This document shows positions 18,578 to 30,308 of a DNA stretch of 64,000 bases, in pieces. The notes under the pieces are model-generated. The model made no database searches and was not told the DNA's origin. It worked only from the letters and a program-made list of their open reading frames with translations. The position numbers and the translations under genes were made by a program. The stretch covers positions 19,468 to 83,467 of the forward strand of contig JAJBSV010000005.1 in NCBI GenBank assembly GCA_020861185.1, in the 5' to 3' direction. Every line of letters begins with the position of its first letter. Within the stretch, counting starts at the first letter, position 1. Source of the DNA: Ruminococcus sp. Lineage in GTDB: Bacteria; Bacillota; Clostridia; Oscillospirales; Ruminococcaceae.

Positions 18578-20512
18578 TTAGTCCTTCCTTGCAAGTGCGA
18601 AATCGTCGAAGTGAGCCCATGTTGCCGCCGCACCGGTCGACTTGATTCCGACGGTTATGTCGGTGGTCTCGGTTACTGTAAATTCGACTGTCGTCTGAAC
18701 CCAGTCGCTCCAGGTGGAGCCCCAGGTTATCTCGGCTTCGTATGTCTCGTCGCCGACGGTCACATAAAGCGTGCACTCGGGATAGAGATAGTTCTCCATC
18801 GCGCTTCTTGCGTAGACCGAGAAGACATATGTCCCCGCAGTGAGGTTATAGATGTCCTGACTGAGGGTGTTTTCATAAGCCGATGAGCACCAGATATTCA
18901 GATTGTTACTGCCGGTTCTCGCGTTCTTCGACTCGATACGATAGGAGCTGTCGGTGCCGGTCATGTCCCATGCTGTAATGGTCGAGAAATCCTTGACGTC
19001 GCCGGTGACGGTGTCGTCGTCAAAGCTTCCGTTCTTGAGGTAGTCGTAGTATGTCAGTACATCGGCGGTGATGTCGTAATCGACTCCGCCGCAGGTGACG
19101 GTTCCGGTGACGGTGTATTCGCCCTCTCCGTCGATTGCTGCCAGTTCGTCCTCGTTCCATGTGATTTCAAGCTCGACCCAGCGGTCTAAATCCGTGAGAG
19201 CCGTAACCGTCTCGGGAAGAGCGATTTCCTCCGAAGAGGACAGGTCGACCATACAGCTGATTTCGGTGTTGATTTCGAGAATATTTTCCTCGGCTGTGCC
19301 CGAGTCACGCATAAGCTTGAAGGCGTTCAGGCTCGCAAGAGGATTGCCGTCGAAGTCGAACAGCGCCTGATTTGTCCAAGAGACTGTTCCCTCACCTCCG
19401 CCGTCGCCCTGCGAGACGAGATAGTCGTGAGCATATTCCGAAGCCCATGATGTCCCCGCAAGCGGAAGCCATGCCGGCTCCCAATAGAACGAGCCGATGC
19501 CGGTGTCGGCCGAGGCTATTACCTCGTTGACGTCGTGGATATATGAAGCCTGACCTTGAACTGTCGCCTTGTATCCGCCGGTTTCCTCAAGAGCCGAGCT
19601 GAAGATGTTGCCGGTGTATTCGTTCGAGTCGTCGCCGTAGCCGTAGGAATACTCCATTACGCAGATTTTTTGGTCGTACTTCTCGGCTAACTTCTCAACG
19701 CAATCCTGGAAGTCCGCCATCGAACCGTGCCAATAAGAGTAGTAGCTTAGACCTATAACGTCGAACTCGACTCCGGCGGTGATGAGCTCGTCAAGCTTGC
19801 CGGAAATCGTCGAATAGGTTGCGCCCTCGGCGAGGTGGACAACAGTGAGAATGTCAGAGTCGATTGCCTTGACTGCCGACATCGCCGCAGACATGTATAT
19901 CGCCTGATATGTAGCGGATTTGCCGTTCGGGTACATAATGCCGTTGTTGACCTCGTTGCCGGTCTGAACGCACCCAGCCTCCTCGAAAGCCTCAAGAACG
20001 CTGTAGGTATAGTCGTAAACTACCTGTCTGAGTTCCTCGCTTGTATAGCCCTCCCACTCGCGTGGAAGAGTCTGCTTTGAAGGGTCAGCCCAGAAGTCGC
20101 TGTAGTGGAAGTCGAGGCAGACCTTCATTCCCGCCGCAACCGCACGTTTTGCAATTTCGATGTCGGTTTCGAGGTCGTTCCCGCCTCCGCCGAAGCTGTT
20201 GCCGTCCTCATCATAGGGGTCGTTCCAGAGTCGGATTCTGACGTAGTTGACGCCATAGTCGGCGAGCAGTTCGAATATATCCGTCTCGTTGCCGTCGGCA
20301 TCATAAAACTTTCCGCCGGCGTTCTCAACCTCGATAATCGAGGACAGGTCGATGCCGAAGATAAAATCATCGTCGAGCCCTTCAATCTCGCTGACCTGAA
20401 TGCCATAGGCGGAGTAGTCGAACTCCTTGGAGCTGTCGCCGCAACCGCAAAGGGCAGTCACCGCCAGAACGGCACAAAGAGCTATAGTTAATATCAGTTT
20501 AAAGTGTTTCAT
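18578..20512 (-). CDS. Extracellular GH53 endo-galactanase lipoprotein with Big_4-like and carbohydrate-binding-like domains
   Basis: Lipobox VTALCGCGD; GH53 motifs HYSDFWADPSKQ and TGNEVNNGIMYP; C-terminal Ig-like and CBM-like region. Confidence 0.9.
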   Translation of the reverse strand: MKHFKLILTIALCAVLAVTALCGCGDSSKEFDYSAYGIQVSEIEGLDDDFIFGIDLSSIIEVENAGGKFYDADGNETDIFELLADYGVNYVRIRLWNDPYDEDGNSFGGGGNDLETDIEIAKRAVAAGMKVCLDFHYSDFWADPSKQTLPREWEGYTSEELRQVVYDYTYSVLEAFEEAGCVQTGNEVNNGIMYPNGKSATYQAIYMSAAMSAVKAIDSDILTVVHLAEGATYSTISGKLDELITAGVEFDVIGLSYYSYWHGSMADFQDCVEKLAEKYDQKICVMEYSYGYGDDSNEYTGNIFSSALEETGGYKATVQGQASYIHDVNEVIASADTGIGSFYWEPAWLPLAGTSWASEYAHDYLVSQGDGGGEGTVSWTNQALFDFDGNPLASLNAFKLMRDSGTAEENILEINTEISCMVDLSSSEEIALPETVTALTDLDRWVELEITWNEDELAAIDGEGEYTVTGTVTCGGVDYDITADVLTYYDYLKNGSFDDDTVTGDVKDFSTITAWDMTGTDSSYRIESKNARTGSNNLNIWCSSAYENTLSQDIYNLTAGTYVFSVYARSAMENYLYPECTLYVTVGDETYEAEITWGSTWSDWVQTTVEFTVTETTDITVGIKSTGAAATWAHFDDFALARKD

Positions 20513-20628
20513 AGTATCACCTCAAGTTATTGTACCTATAATGATATTGTAAAATCTCCAAATTGTCAAGTCTGTTTTCACAAGAATTTATGCAAACTGT
20601 CGCTCGGTGAGTATAAAATACAAGTATA

Positions 20629-20657
20629 AAATAACCGCAAGGCTTTTGACCCTGCGG
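20629..20657 (-). terminator. Terminator after acyltransferase gene (minus strand)
   Basis: Minus strand AACCGCAGGG-TCAAAAG-CCTTGCGGTT then ATTTTAT. Confidence 0.7.
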
Positions 20658-20662
20658 TTCTC

Positions 20663-21871
20663 TTAATATTCGGTTTTTAAAAACTTATCATATGTCCATT
20701 TATACCGGACGGCGTGGAATTTCTCACCTGTTACGCCGAAGTGGCGTCCCTGATGGGTGAAGAGAAGCGTCTTGCCGTAATAAAGCATATCCATGCCGCT
20801 CATCTCGACGAAGTCGAATTTGTAATCTCCAATCTCGAGGCGGTCGACATAGCCGTTTACTTCCGTTTCGGGAAGAGTTATTCTCTCGTGATTCGGGGCA
20901 ATCTCATAGAACTTTATGTCCGAATCCGTGAACAGGAGCTCGTCAGGGCTCTTTCCTTCCAAATCCGAAGCAAGCTTATTTTCGACCCATTTGCCCCAGT
21001 CATAGATGCTGTCGAAAGGCAGGTCTTCGCCCTCTAAGAAGCCGTACTCGTTGTACTTGCCATGAAGCCCACAGTGCGGACACCTGAACTCATCGCCGAA
21101 GGTTTCAAGCGAATTATATTCGCCGCACTTCGGGCAGATGACGAGGTAATTCTCGAGCCCTTCCGCAAGGCGTTCGCCGGTGTACTTGTTCATTTCCTTG
21201 CGCTGGGTTTCATAGGCGTTTTCGTGGATGTCGCGGTTGATGACCTCGGTTATCTCGGCGGGAGTCATCCCGGAAACCTCTTCGGCTGTGAGGTGAGTTT
21301 TTATCTCGCCCCAGAGCTTGCCCTTGCGGACGGTATAAGCCCATCTCGGCTCGGCAAAATAGCCGCCTCCGATGTGGTATGTAACGAGCCCGCACTTGCC
21401 GGACTTGCAGAGCTTTCCTATGCTGTCAGGGAGCTTTTCGGTCTCGCCGTTGAAGGAACGACTTCCCTCTGCGAAAAGAAGGATGCTGTGCCCGTTCCTT
21501 AAGTATCTTATAATCTCCTTGACGGATGCCGTGTCGGCGTCGCCCTTGTACATGGGCAACGGGTGGAAGAAGAAATCGAGCATCGGATAGTTCTTTCGGG
21601 TGGTGATGTGCTCGCCGCCTACGATATACATCTGGTGCGGAAAAGCGCAACCGACCATAATCATGTCGATTTCGGTCAGATGGTTCGCAACGACAAGGCA
21701 GGGCTCCTTGAGATTAAGGTGCTTTGTTTTGAAGCCGTATCTTATCAACATATACGGCTGTGCCAGAACCCACAGGAAAGTCCAGACGAATCTGTGCAGA
21801 AGGTTCCGCTTGACTTTGAATCTTGAAGATTTTTTCTTGTCTGTCGTTACTCCGGTTGCCACTTGAATCAC
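20663..21871 (-). CDS. 1-acyl-sn-glycerol-3-phosphate acyltransferase family protein (PlsC-like) with C-terminal zinc-ribbon region
   Basis: NHLTEIDMI (NHxxxxD motif), FAEGSRSFNG; CPKCGEYN...CPHCGLHG. Confidence 0.85.
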   Translation of the reverse strand: MIQVATGVTTDKKKSSRFKVKRNLLHRFVWTFLWVLAQPYMLIRYGFKTKHLNLKEPCLVVANHLTEIDMIMVGCAFPHQMYIVGGEHITTRKNYPMLDFFFHPLPMYKGDADTASVKEIIRYLRNGHSILLFAEGSRSFNGETEKLPDSIGKLCKSGKCGLVTYHIGGGYFAEPRWAYTVRKGKLWGEIKTHLTAEEVSGMTPAEITEVINRDIHENAYETQRKEMNKYTGERLAEGLENYLVICPKCGEYNSLETFGDEFRCPHCGLHGKYNEYGFLEGEDLPFDSIYDWGKWVENKLASDLEGKSPDELLFTDSDIKFYEIAPNHERITLPETEVNGYVDRLEIGDYKFDFVEMSGMDMLYYGKTLLFTHQGRHFGVTGEKFHAVRYKWTYDKFLKTEY

Positions 21872-22764
21872 TCTTTTCCGTTTTTCTTGTTAAGTTGTCT
21901 TATCTCAAATATAAGTATCAGAAGTATGACGAATACCGCTCCCGCACCTATGAGAATCAGATCTTTTGTGTCAAAGTCCGCAAATCCCGAATTGCGAAGG
22001 TTGATAAGAAGCATTATCACTCCCGAAACCGCGAGCAAAACCCCTATTATCAGGTTACAGCTTGACACTTTTATCTTATTCGCCAGGCTTGCCGAAATCT
22101 GAGCCGCTATAAGTGTGAACACAACGCAGATCGCAAGCCTCCTGAGGTCGGGCATGCCGTTTATTGCGAAGTGCGAAACGGCTCCGATAAAGGCGGTGAA
22201 GGTCATTATGAACACACTTGTCCCGACGGCAGTCTTCAGGGCATAGCCCATAACCATCGTCAGGATAAAAAGCATCATCATCCCGCCGCCGGTGCCCTGA
22301 AATCCGCAGAGGAAGCCGGTGTATGCTCCCAAGAGCACGGCAAATATCGTCCTCGTCTTCTCCGAGAAGACATGCCCACGGTTGCCGTCTACCGGCTTTA
22401 TCATGAACCAGAAGCCGAGCCCAAGGGAGATTATAACCGTCCAATAGGTCATGGCGGTGTCTCCGATGTCGGTTGACGAGACGAAGAAGCCGACGATGCT
22501 TCCGATGATTGTGAAGCTTATGACCGAAGCAAGAAGCGGAATGCACCGCTTTATGTCAATATTTCCGTGACGGTAATATGTCAAAGAGCTTGCCCCCGAT
22601 GCCAGAACATCCGAAGCAAGTGCTATTCCTATCGCCTCATAGGAGGGTATTCCCAGGAAGGTTACAAGTATCGGCGAGATATAAACCGCCGCCGACAGCC
22701 CCGCAAATCCGGTGGCTACGCCTGCCCCAATCCCTGCAAGCGCACATACTAAAAATTCAAACAT
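21868..22764 (-). CDS. TauE/SafE (TSUP) family membrane permease
   Basis: GIGAGVATGFAGLSAAVYISPILVTFLGIPSYEAIGIALASD; multi-TM; TSUP hallmark. Confidence 0.85.
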   Translation of the reverse strand: MFEFLVCALAGIGAGVATGFAGLSAAVYISPILVTFLGIPSYEAIGIALASDVLASGASSLTYYRHGNIDIKRCIPLLASVISFTIIGSIVGFFVSSTDIGDTAMTYWTVIISLGLGFWFMIKPVDGNRGHVFSEKTRTIFAVLLGAYTGFLCGFQGTGGGMMMLFILTMVMGYALKTAVGTSVFIMTFTAFIGAVSHFAINGMPDLRRLAICVVFTLIAAQISASLANKIKVSSCNLIIGVLLAVSGVIMLLINLRNSGFADFDTKDLILIGAGAVFVILLILIFEIRQLNKKNGKE

Positions 22765-22869
22765 GGTTCTCCAACAACTATATAAACTATCATGTGACTA
22801 CAATCACGGTCACAAACACTGTAAGTATAACAGAATATCCCGCCTTGTTCAAGTATCTTTTTCAAAGAT

Positions 22870-24087
22870 TCACAATTCGCTTTCAATTTTCACTTGTCGG
22901 CTTGCCGACATGTGTTCCGCCGCACATGCGTCGACAAACTGCTCTGCGGCTCTTGGGGTGAACCCGCCTTTGCGGAGAGCGAATGCGCACGCCTTGGTCT
23001 CGACTTCGTCGGTCCATTCGAGCTTCATTTCTTCGAATAGTCCCCTGACGATTTCGAGATACCCCTGCTTCGAGGGCTTTGTGAAGAGGATTACAAGTCC
23101 GAAGCGCTCGGACATGGAAATCTGCTCCTGCATGGTGTCGCCTCTGTGGACGTCGTCGCCGTCACGGTCGGAGAAGCTCTCTTTTACGAGGTGCCTGCGG
23201 TTGCTCGTGACGTAAATCACGGTGTTCGGCGACTGAACGGAAGCCGAGCCCTCGAGGATTGCCTTGAGTGCGCTGAAATTGTCGTCGTCCGAATTGAACG
23301 ACAGGTCGTCGACGAAGATTATGAACTTGAGGGGATTGTCCCGAACCGATTCCATGACATGAGGAATATCCCGGAGCTGTTCTTTGCGGATTTCGATGAG
23401 CCGGAGTCCCTTCGGTGCGAAGTAGTTCGCAACCGCCTTGACGCTCGAGGACTTGCCGGTGCCGGCGTCGCCATAAAGAAGCGTGTTGGCACAGGGACGA
23501 TTCTCGAGGAACGCAAGCGTATTCCCGATGAGCTGTTCGCGCTGGCTCTCATAGCCGATGAGATGACTTAGCTTTGTCTTGTCGGGAGACCTCAGAGGCG
23601 TAATCTCGCCGTCGACGACTCTGAACATGACGTTCTTTGCGTAAATTCCGTAGCCGGTCGAGCCGACATTCAGTGCTCTTCTTTCGTATTCCGAAACGAA
23701 ATCGAATTTTGTCGAATCGAAATCGGGAAGATAGCCGCTATAACCGGTGAACTTTTTCAGTTCTTCCGAAGTGATTTCCGAAAGCTCACCGAAAATCTTT
23801 AGCTCTTCTTTGGCGCAGTTTGCAAGAACCGCGGGAATTACGAGATTCTCAGATCTCAACTTGATATAATCGTTCTCGTCCTCCGAGACGGCATCCATAA
23901 GGTAATTGCCGAAGTCATAGCCGTGCTTGAAAAGCTCGCTTACGAAATCGGCGTATAGAGCAATTCTATTCTCCCCTTCGGGACTTCCGAGGAGACGGCG
24001 AAGCGAGGATAAAACCTCGCCCCGGGTCACGCCTCTGAAAAGAACTATTGAATCGAGTTTACATAAAAGCTCGCCAGAATCGCACAT
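22870..24087 (-). CDS. AAA ATPase, DUF815 family
   Basis: LIGYESQREQLIGNTLAFLENRPCANTLLYGDAGTGKSSSVKAVANYFAPKGLRLIEIRKEQL. Confidence 0.88.
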   Translation of the reverse strand: MCDSGELLCKLDSIVLFRGVTRGEVLSSLRRLLGSPEGENRIALYADFVSELFKHGYDFGNYLMDAVSEDENDYIKLRSENLVIPAVLANCAKEELKIFGELSEITSEELKKFTGYSGYLPDFDSTKFDFVSEYERRALNVGSTGYGIYAKNVMFRVVDGEITPLRSPDKTKLSHLIGYESQREQLIGNTLAFLENRPCANTLLYGDAGTGKSSSVKAVANYFAPKGLRLIEIRKEQLRDIPHVMESVRDNPLKFIIFVDDLSFNSDDDNFSALKAILEGSASVQSPNTVIYVTSNRRHLVKESFSDRDGDDVHRGDTMQEQISMSERFGLVILFTKPSKQGYLEIVRGLFEEMKLEWTDEVETKACAFALRKGGFTPRAAEQFVDACAAEHMSASRQVKIESEL

Positions 24088-24108
24088 TTTTCAGTCACTT
24101 CCTAAGTT

Positions 24109-25191
24109 TCAAAGCCTTGCGATAATCGCGTCGGTCATTTCGGTGGTCGAAAGAGGCTTTGCGCCGGTCTCGCCAACTATGTCGGCTGTTCTCAAGCCGT
24201 CGTTAAGGACTTTATCAACTGCCGCCTCGATGCAATCCGCCTCGTCCATAAGTGAGAACGAATATCTGAGCATCATTGCCGCAGAAAGGATGGTCGCAAT
24301 CGGGTTGGCGATTCCCTTGCCCGCAATGTCGGGGGCGGAGCCGTGAATCGGCTCGTACATGCCACGGGTGTTATCTCCGAGTGAAGCCGACGGGAGCATG
24401 CCTATTGAACCGGTAAGCTGTGAAGCCTCGTCCGAAAGAATATCGCCGAACATATTGGATGTAACGATAACGTCGAACTGCGAGGGATTTCTGACTAACT
24501 GCATAGCCGCATTGTCGACGAGCATGTCGGTGCAGGTGACGCCGTCGTACTCTTTTTCTATCTCGTGGATTGTCTTTCTCCAAAGACGTGAGGTCTCGAG
24601 GACGTTTGCCTTGTCGATGCTGGTGACCTTGCCCTTGCGCTTCTGAGCCGTCTCGAATGCAACACGGGAGATTCTCTCGATTTCAAAACGGGAGTAGCAC
24701 TCGGTGTCGAAGGCTTCTTCGCCGTACTTGCCGGTTCTGTAGCCCCTGTCGCCGAAGTAGATGCCGCCGGTGAGTTCACGAACAATCATGATGTCGAAGC
24801 CGCCGGAGGCGATGTCCTCACGAAGAGGGCAGTCGCCCTTGAGAGCGGGATAGAGCTTTGCCGGGCGAAGATTTGTAAAGAGTCCCAATGCCGCTCTGAT
24901 TCCGAGGAGCGCCTTTTCGGGGCGCTTTTCGCCAGAAAGGTTGTCCCACTTGGGACCGCCTACTGCTCCAAGAAGCACGCTGTCAGATGCCAAGCATCCG
25001 TCAACGGTCTCCTTTGGCAGAGGCTCGCCGCACTCGTCGATAGCCGCGCCGCCGATAAGGTAAGGCGTAAACTTGAATTCATGTCCGAACTTTTCGCCAA
25101 CAGCTTCGAGTACTCTTACCGCACTGTCGACAATCTCGGGACCGATTCCGTCGCCTCTTAAAAGAGCTATATTATATGTCATAGATATCAC
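24109..25191 (-). CDS. leuB: 3-isopropylmalate dehydrogenase
   Basis: [72 protein letters not shown]. Confidence 0.96.
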   Translation of the reverse strand: MISMTYNIALLRGDGIGPEIVDSAVRVLEAVGEKFGHEFKFTPYLIGGAAIDECGEPLPKETVDGCLASDSVLLGAVGGPKWDNLSGEKRPEKALLGIRAALGLFTNLRPAKLYPALKGDCPLREDIASGGFDIMIVRELTGGIYFGDRGYRTGKYGEEAFDTECYSRFEIERISRVAFETAQKRKGKVTSIDKANVLETSRLWRKTIHEIEKEYDGVTCTDMLVDNAAMQLVRNPSQFDVIVTSNMFGDILSDEASQLTGSIGMLPSASLGDNTRGMYEPIHGSAPDIAGKGIANPIATILSAAMMLRYSFSLMDEADCIEAAVDKVLNDGLRTADIVGETGAKPLSTTEMTDAIIARL

Positions 25192-25682
25192 CCAATTACG
25201 CCTTTCTTTACTGCCTCAACCAGTCCTCCGGCAGAGATTATATTCTGGATAAACTCTGGGAAGGGCTCAGCCTGATACTCCTTGCCGGTGGTCTTGTCCG
25301 TGATTACGCCGGTCGAGAGATTGACGGAGACCTCGTCGCCGTCCGCGATTTCCTCAGCCGCAGTCGGGCACTCGACTATCGCAAGACCGATGTTTATGGA
25401 GTTGCGATAGAAGATTCGGGCGAAGCTCTTGGCGATTACGGCCGAGATGCCGCTTGCCTTGATTGCCGCAGGGGCATGCTCACGGGAGGAGCCGCAACCG
25501 AAGTTCTCACCTGCGACGATGATGTCTCCGGGCTTTACTTTTTCGTGGAATTTGCTGTCGAGGTCTTCCATGCAGTGAGCCGCCAGGAATTCCGGCTCGC
25601 TTGAATTAAGGTATCTTGCGGGGATGATGACGTCGGTGTCGACGTTGTTTCCGTACTTGATGACGCTTCCGGTATTAATCAT
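25188..25682 (-). CDS. leuD: 3-isopropylmalate dehydratase small subunit
   Basis: [39 protein letters not shown]. Confidence 0.96.
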   Translation of the reverse strand: MINTGSVIKYGNNVDTDVIIPARYLNSSEPEFLAAHCMEDLDSKFHEKVKPGDIIVAGENFGCGSSREHAPAAIKASGISAVIAKSFARIFYRNSINIGLAIVECPTAAEEIADGDEVSVNLSTGVITDKTTGKEYQAEPFPEFIQNIISAGGLVEAVKKGVIG

Positions 25683-26944
25683 TTTGTCGCCTCCCTCGGG
25701 TCGGTAATTCTGCCTGTCAATGCGCTTGCCGCCGCGGTTGTGGGGCTCGCAAGGTATACTTCGGAAGTCGGGTCGCCCATTCTTCCGACGAAGTTACGGT
25801 TGGTGGTGGAGACGCATCTCTCGCCATGTGCGAGGACTCCCATATAGCCGCCCAGACACGGTCCGCAGGTCGGGGTCGAGACGATGCAACCGGCTTCGAT
25901 GAAGTCCTTGATGAAGCCCTCTTCGAGGCATCTTAAGTATACCTTCTGTGTTGCCGGGATGATTATTACTCTCAAGCCGTCTGCAACTTTATGCCCCTTG
26001 ATAATCTCCCAAGCGACTTTGATGTCGTCATAGAGACCGTTGGTGCAGGAGCCGATTACGGCCTGGTCAATCTTCACTTCGCCGATTTCGTCGACGGTGT
26101 GGGTGTTCTCAGGCAAATGCGGGAATGCGACTGTCGGCTTGATTTCCGAGAGGTCAATCTTTATTACCTCGTCATACTCGGCATCGGGGTCGGCATGGAA
26201 GATTTTTGGCTCGCGCTGTGCGTGCTCTTTCTCATATTCGAGGGTCTTGTCGTCGACCTCGAAGATGCCGTTCTTGGCACCGGCTTCGATTGCCATGTTG
26301 CAGATGGTGAAGCGGTCGCTCATCGAGAGGTTGTGAGCTCCTTCGCCTGTGAACTCCATCGAGCGATAGAGTGCGCCGTCAACGCCAATCATGCCAATGA
26401 TGTGGAGAATTACGTCCTTGCCGCTGACGCATGGAGAAAGTTCCCCCGAAAGCTCGAACTTGATAGCCGACGGAACCTTGAACCAAGCCTTGCCGGTTGC
26501 CATTCCGAAAGCCATGTCGGTCGAGCCGACACCGGTCGAGAATGCTCCCAAAGCTCCGTAGGTGCAGGTGTGGGAGTCGGCGCCGATTGTTACGTCGCCG
26601 CTGACTACAAGCCCGCTCTCCGGAAGAAGAGCATGCTCGATTCCCATCTTACCGACATCATAGAAGCCGTCCATAGTGTGCTCATTGCAGAAATCACGGC
26701 AGATTTTGCACTGCTCAGCCGCCTTGATGTCCTTGTTCGGGACGAAGTGGTCCATGACCATGGTGACCTTGTCTTTATCGAAGACGTTATCCAAGCCCAT
26801 CTTGTTGAATTCTCTTATGGCAGGAGGGCATGTAACGTCGTTGCCGTGAACCCGGTCTAAATTGCACAGGACGAGCTGACCCACTTCTAATTTATCTTTG
26901 CCACAGTGTGCGGCAAGAATTTTTTGTGAGAGTGTCATTCCCAT
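25679..26944 (-). CDS. leuC: 3-isopropylmalate dehydratase large subunit
   Basis: [44 protein letters not shown]; 4-nt overlap with leuD. Confidence 0.96.
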   Translation of the reverse strand: MGMTLSQKILAAHCGKDKLEVGQLVLCNLDRVHGNDVTCPPAIREFNKMGLDNVFDKDKVTMVMDHFVPNKDIKAAEQCKICRDFCNEHTMDGFYDVGKMGIEHALLPESGLVVSGDVTIGADSHTCTYGALGAFSTGVGSTDMAFGMATGKAWFKVPSAIKFELSGELSPCVSGKDVILHIIGMIGVDGALYRSMEFTGEGAHNLSMSDRFTICNMAIEAGAKNGIFEVDDKTLEYEKEHAQREPKIFHADPDAEYDEVIKIDLSEIKPTVAFPHLPENTHTVDEIGEVKIDQAVIGSCTNGLYDDIKVAWEIIKGHKVADGLRVIIIPATQKVYLRCLEEGFIKDFIEAGCIVSTPTCGPCLGGYMGVLAHGERCVSTTNRNFVGRMGDPTSEVYLASPTTAAASALTGRITDPREATK

Positions 26945-26961
26945 GTAGTCCTATCCTCCTG

Positions 26962-28626
26962 TTACTTTACGTTGATAATCGCGCCCTTGTCGGCGGATGA
27001 AACCATCTTCGAGTATCTCTTGAGGTATCCGCTGAGGTTGTCATTGGTCTTCAGGACATCAGTCTTGCGGCGCTCTTCAATCTCTTCATCAGATACTTCG
27101 AGGTGAATCTTGTGCTCGGGGATATTGATTGAAATCATGTCGCCTTCGTGGATATAAGCGATAGTGCCGCCGTTTGCCGCCTCGGGCGAAACGTGACCGA
27201 TTGCGGCTCCTCTTGTGGCTCCAGAGAAGCGTCCATCGGTGATGAGTGCAACTTCCTTGTCGAGTCCTGTGCCTGCGATTGCAGATGTAGGCGAAAGCAT
27301 TTCTCTCATGCCGGGTCCGCCTGCAGGTCCCTCATAGCGGATGACTACAACGTCGCCGGGCTTGATGCCGCCGGCATAGATTACACTAATGCACTCTTCC
27401 TCACTGTTGAAGACTCTTGCGGGTCCGCGGTGGACGAGCATTTCGGGGGCAACTGCGCTTCTCTTGACAACACAGCCGTTTTCGGCAACGTTGCCGAAGA
27501 GGACTGCGATTCCGCCTGTCTGAGAATATGGATTATCTATATCACGGATTACGGTATTATTGAGATTCTCGACGTTTGCGATATTTTCACCCAGAGTCTT
27601 GCCTGTGCAGGTCATGACATCGGTGTTGATCAGATTCTTCTTTGCGAGCTCCTTAAGAACTGCGTAGACGCCTCCTGCCTCGTTCAGGTCTTCCATGTAG
27701 GTGGGGCCTGCAGGTGCTAAGTGGCAGAGATTCGGGGTTCTCTCGCTTATTTCGTTTACGAGAGGAAGGTTGAATTCGACGTCGCACTCGTTGGCGATAG
27801 CTGGGAGATGGAGCATCGAGTTGGTCGAGCATCCGAGCGCCATATCGGCGGTCAGTGCGTTATAGATAGCCTCTTTCGTCATGATGTCGCGGGCTCTGAT
27901 ATTCTTTCTTACAAGCTCCATAACCTGCATGCCGGCTCTCTTCGCAAGGTCGATTCTTGCAGAATATGCCGCAGGGATCGTGCCGTTGCCTCTGAGTCCC
28001 ATGCCCATTACTTCCGTTAAACAGTTCATAGAGTTTGCGGTATACATTCCCGAGCAGGAGCCGCACGACGGGCAGGCCTTCATTTCGTATTCACGGAGCT
28101 TTTCGGCGGACATTTTTCCTGCGGAATATGCTCCTACTGCCTCAAACATACTTGAGAGGCTGGTCTTGTGACCGTCAACGTGACCGGCGAGCATAGGTCC
28201 GCCCGAAACGAAGATTGTCGGCAGGTTAAGTCTTGCCGCCGCCATTAAAAGTCCCGGGACGTTCTTGTCGCAGTTCGGAATCATAACGAGTCCGTCAAAG
28301 CCGTGAGCCTTGACCATCGCCTCGGTTGAATCGGCGATTAAGTCTCTTGTTACGAGGGAGTACTTCATGCCCTCGTGACCCATCGCAATACCGTCGCAGA
28401 CTGCGATTGCGGGGAATACAATCGGGGTTCCTCCCGCCATTGCAACGCCTATCTTGACGGCTTCTGTAATCTTATCCAAATTCATATGCCCCGGGACAAT
28501 TTCATTATAGGAGCTTACTATACCGATAAGAGGGCGATTTAATTCCTCCTCGGTGAGTCCCAGAGCGTTATAAAGGGAGCGGTGAGGTGCATTCTCAAAT
28601 CCGTCCACAATTCTATCCTTAACCAT
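26962..28626 (-). CDS. ilvD: Dihydroxy-acid dehydratase
   Basis: [50 protein letters not shown]; start assigned to internal Met. Confidence 0.96.
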   Translation of the reverse strand: MVKDRIVDGFENAPHRSLYNALGLTEEELNRPLIGIVSSYNEIVPGHMNLDKITEAVKIGVAMAGGTPIVFPAIAVCDGIAMGHEGMKYSLVTRDLIADSTEAMVKAHGFDGLVMIPNCDKNVPGLLMAAARLNLPTIFVSGGPMLAGHVDGHKTSLSSMFEAVGAYSAGKMSAEKLREYEMKACPSCGSCSGMYTANSMNCLTEVMGMGLRGNGTIPAAYSARIDLAKRAGMQVMELVRKNIRARDIMTKEAIYNALTADMALGCSTNSMLHLPAIANECDVEFNLPLVNEISERTPNLCHLAPAGPTYMEDLNEAGGVYAVLKELAKKNLINTDVMTCTGKTLGENIANVENLNNTVIRDIDNPYSQTGGIAVLFGNVAENGCVVKRSAVAPEMLVHRGPARVFNSEEECISVIYAGGIKPGDVVVIRYEGPAGGPGMREMLSPTSAIAGTGLDKEVALITDGRFSGATRGAAIGHVSPEAANGGTIAYIHEGDMISINIPEHKIHLEVSDEEIEERRKTDVLKTNDNLSGYLKRYSKMVSSADKGAIINVK

Positions 28627-28712
28627 AGGTGAATCTCCTTGTATCATAAATATAGAGGCGACCCCACTGCTCCCTTGAGAGCAATGGAGCCGTCAGAAAT
28701 TTTAACCGAAAA

Positions 28713-29762
<1,050 letters not shown>

Positions 29763-29778
29763 TTATTTGCCATTTGGG

Positions 29779-30306
29779 TCAGATAAATTCATCCGGGTTA
29801 AGCCCTTCGAGCATGTTTGATGAGCCCTTCTGAAGTGCTACAACACCGGTGCGGCAGAGCTCGACGATGCCGAGTTCCCGGACCATTTCGATGAATGCGT
29901 CAAGCTTGTCGGTGGTTCCCGTAACCTCAATGCTGAGGGTATCGACGGAATAGTCGACAATCTTTGCCTTGAATATGTCGAGAGCCGAGAGAAGTCTCTG
30001 GTGGTTCTCGGGATCGTTTCTTACCTTTACGAGCATCAGCTCACGCTGAAGTGCCTTCGAATCCTCGATATACTCGACCTTCTTGACATTAAAGAGCTTG
30101 CGAAGCTGATTAATCATCTGGTCTCTTGCATAGCCGTCGCCGCTCATGGTGATGGTTATACGGGAATATTCCGGGGACTCGGTGACGCCTACGGTCAGTG
30201 AGTCGATATTGAAGCCTCTACGGGTGAACATGCTCGTGACTCTTGAGAGAACGCCGAACTTGTTTTCAACATATACCGCTATAACAAATCTTGATTCCTT
30301 TGCCAC
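29779..30306 (-). CDS. ilvN: Acetolactate synthase small subunit
   Basis: ENKFGVLSRVTSMFTRRGFNIDSLTVGVTESPEYSRITI ACT domain. Confidence 0.95.
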   Translation of the reverse strand: MAKESRFVIAVYVENKFGVLSRVTSMFTRRGFNIDSLTVGVTESPEYSRITITMSGDGYARDQMINQLRKLFNVKKVEYIEDSKALQRELMLVKVRNDPENHQRLLSALDIFKAKIVDYSVDTLSIEVTGTTDKLDAFIEMVRELGIVELCRTGVVALQKGSSNMLEGLNPDEFI

Positions 30307-30308
30307 GA

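Noticed and set aside
22870-24087. DUF815 AAA ATPase as a defence ATPase
   Set aside because: Follows leuB without a defence partner; DUF815 proteins are widespread and uncharacterised housekeeping-like
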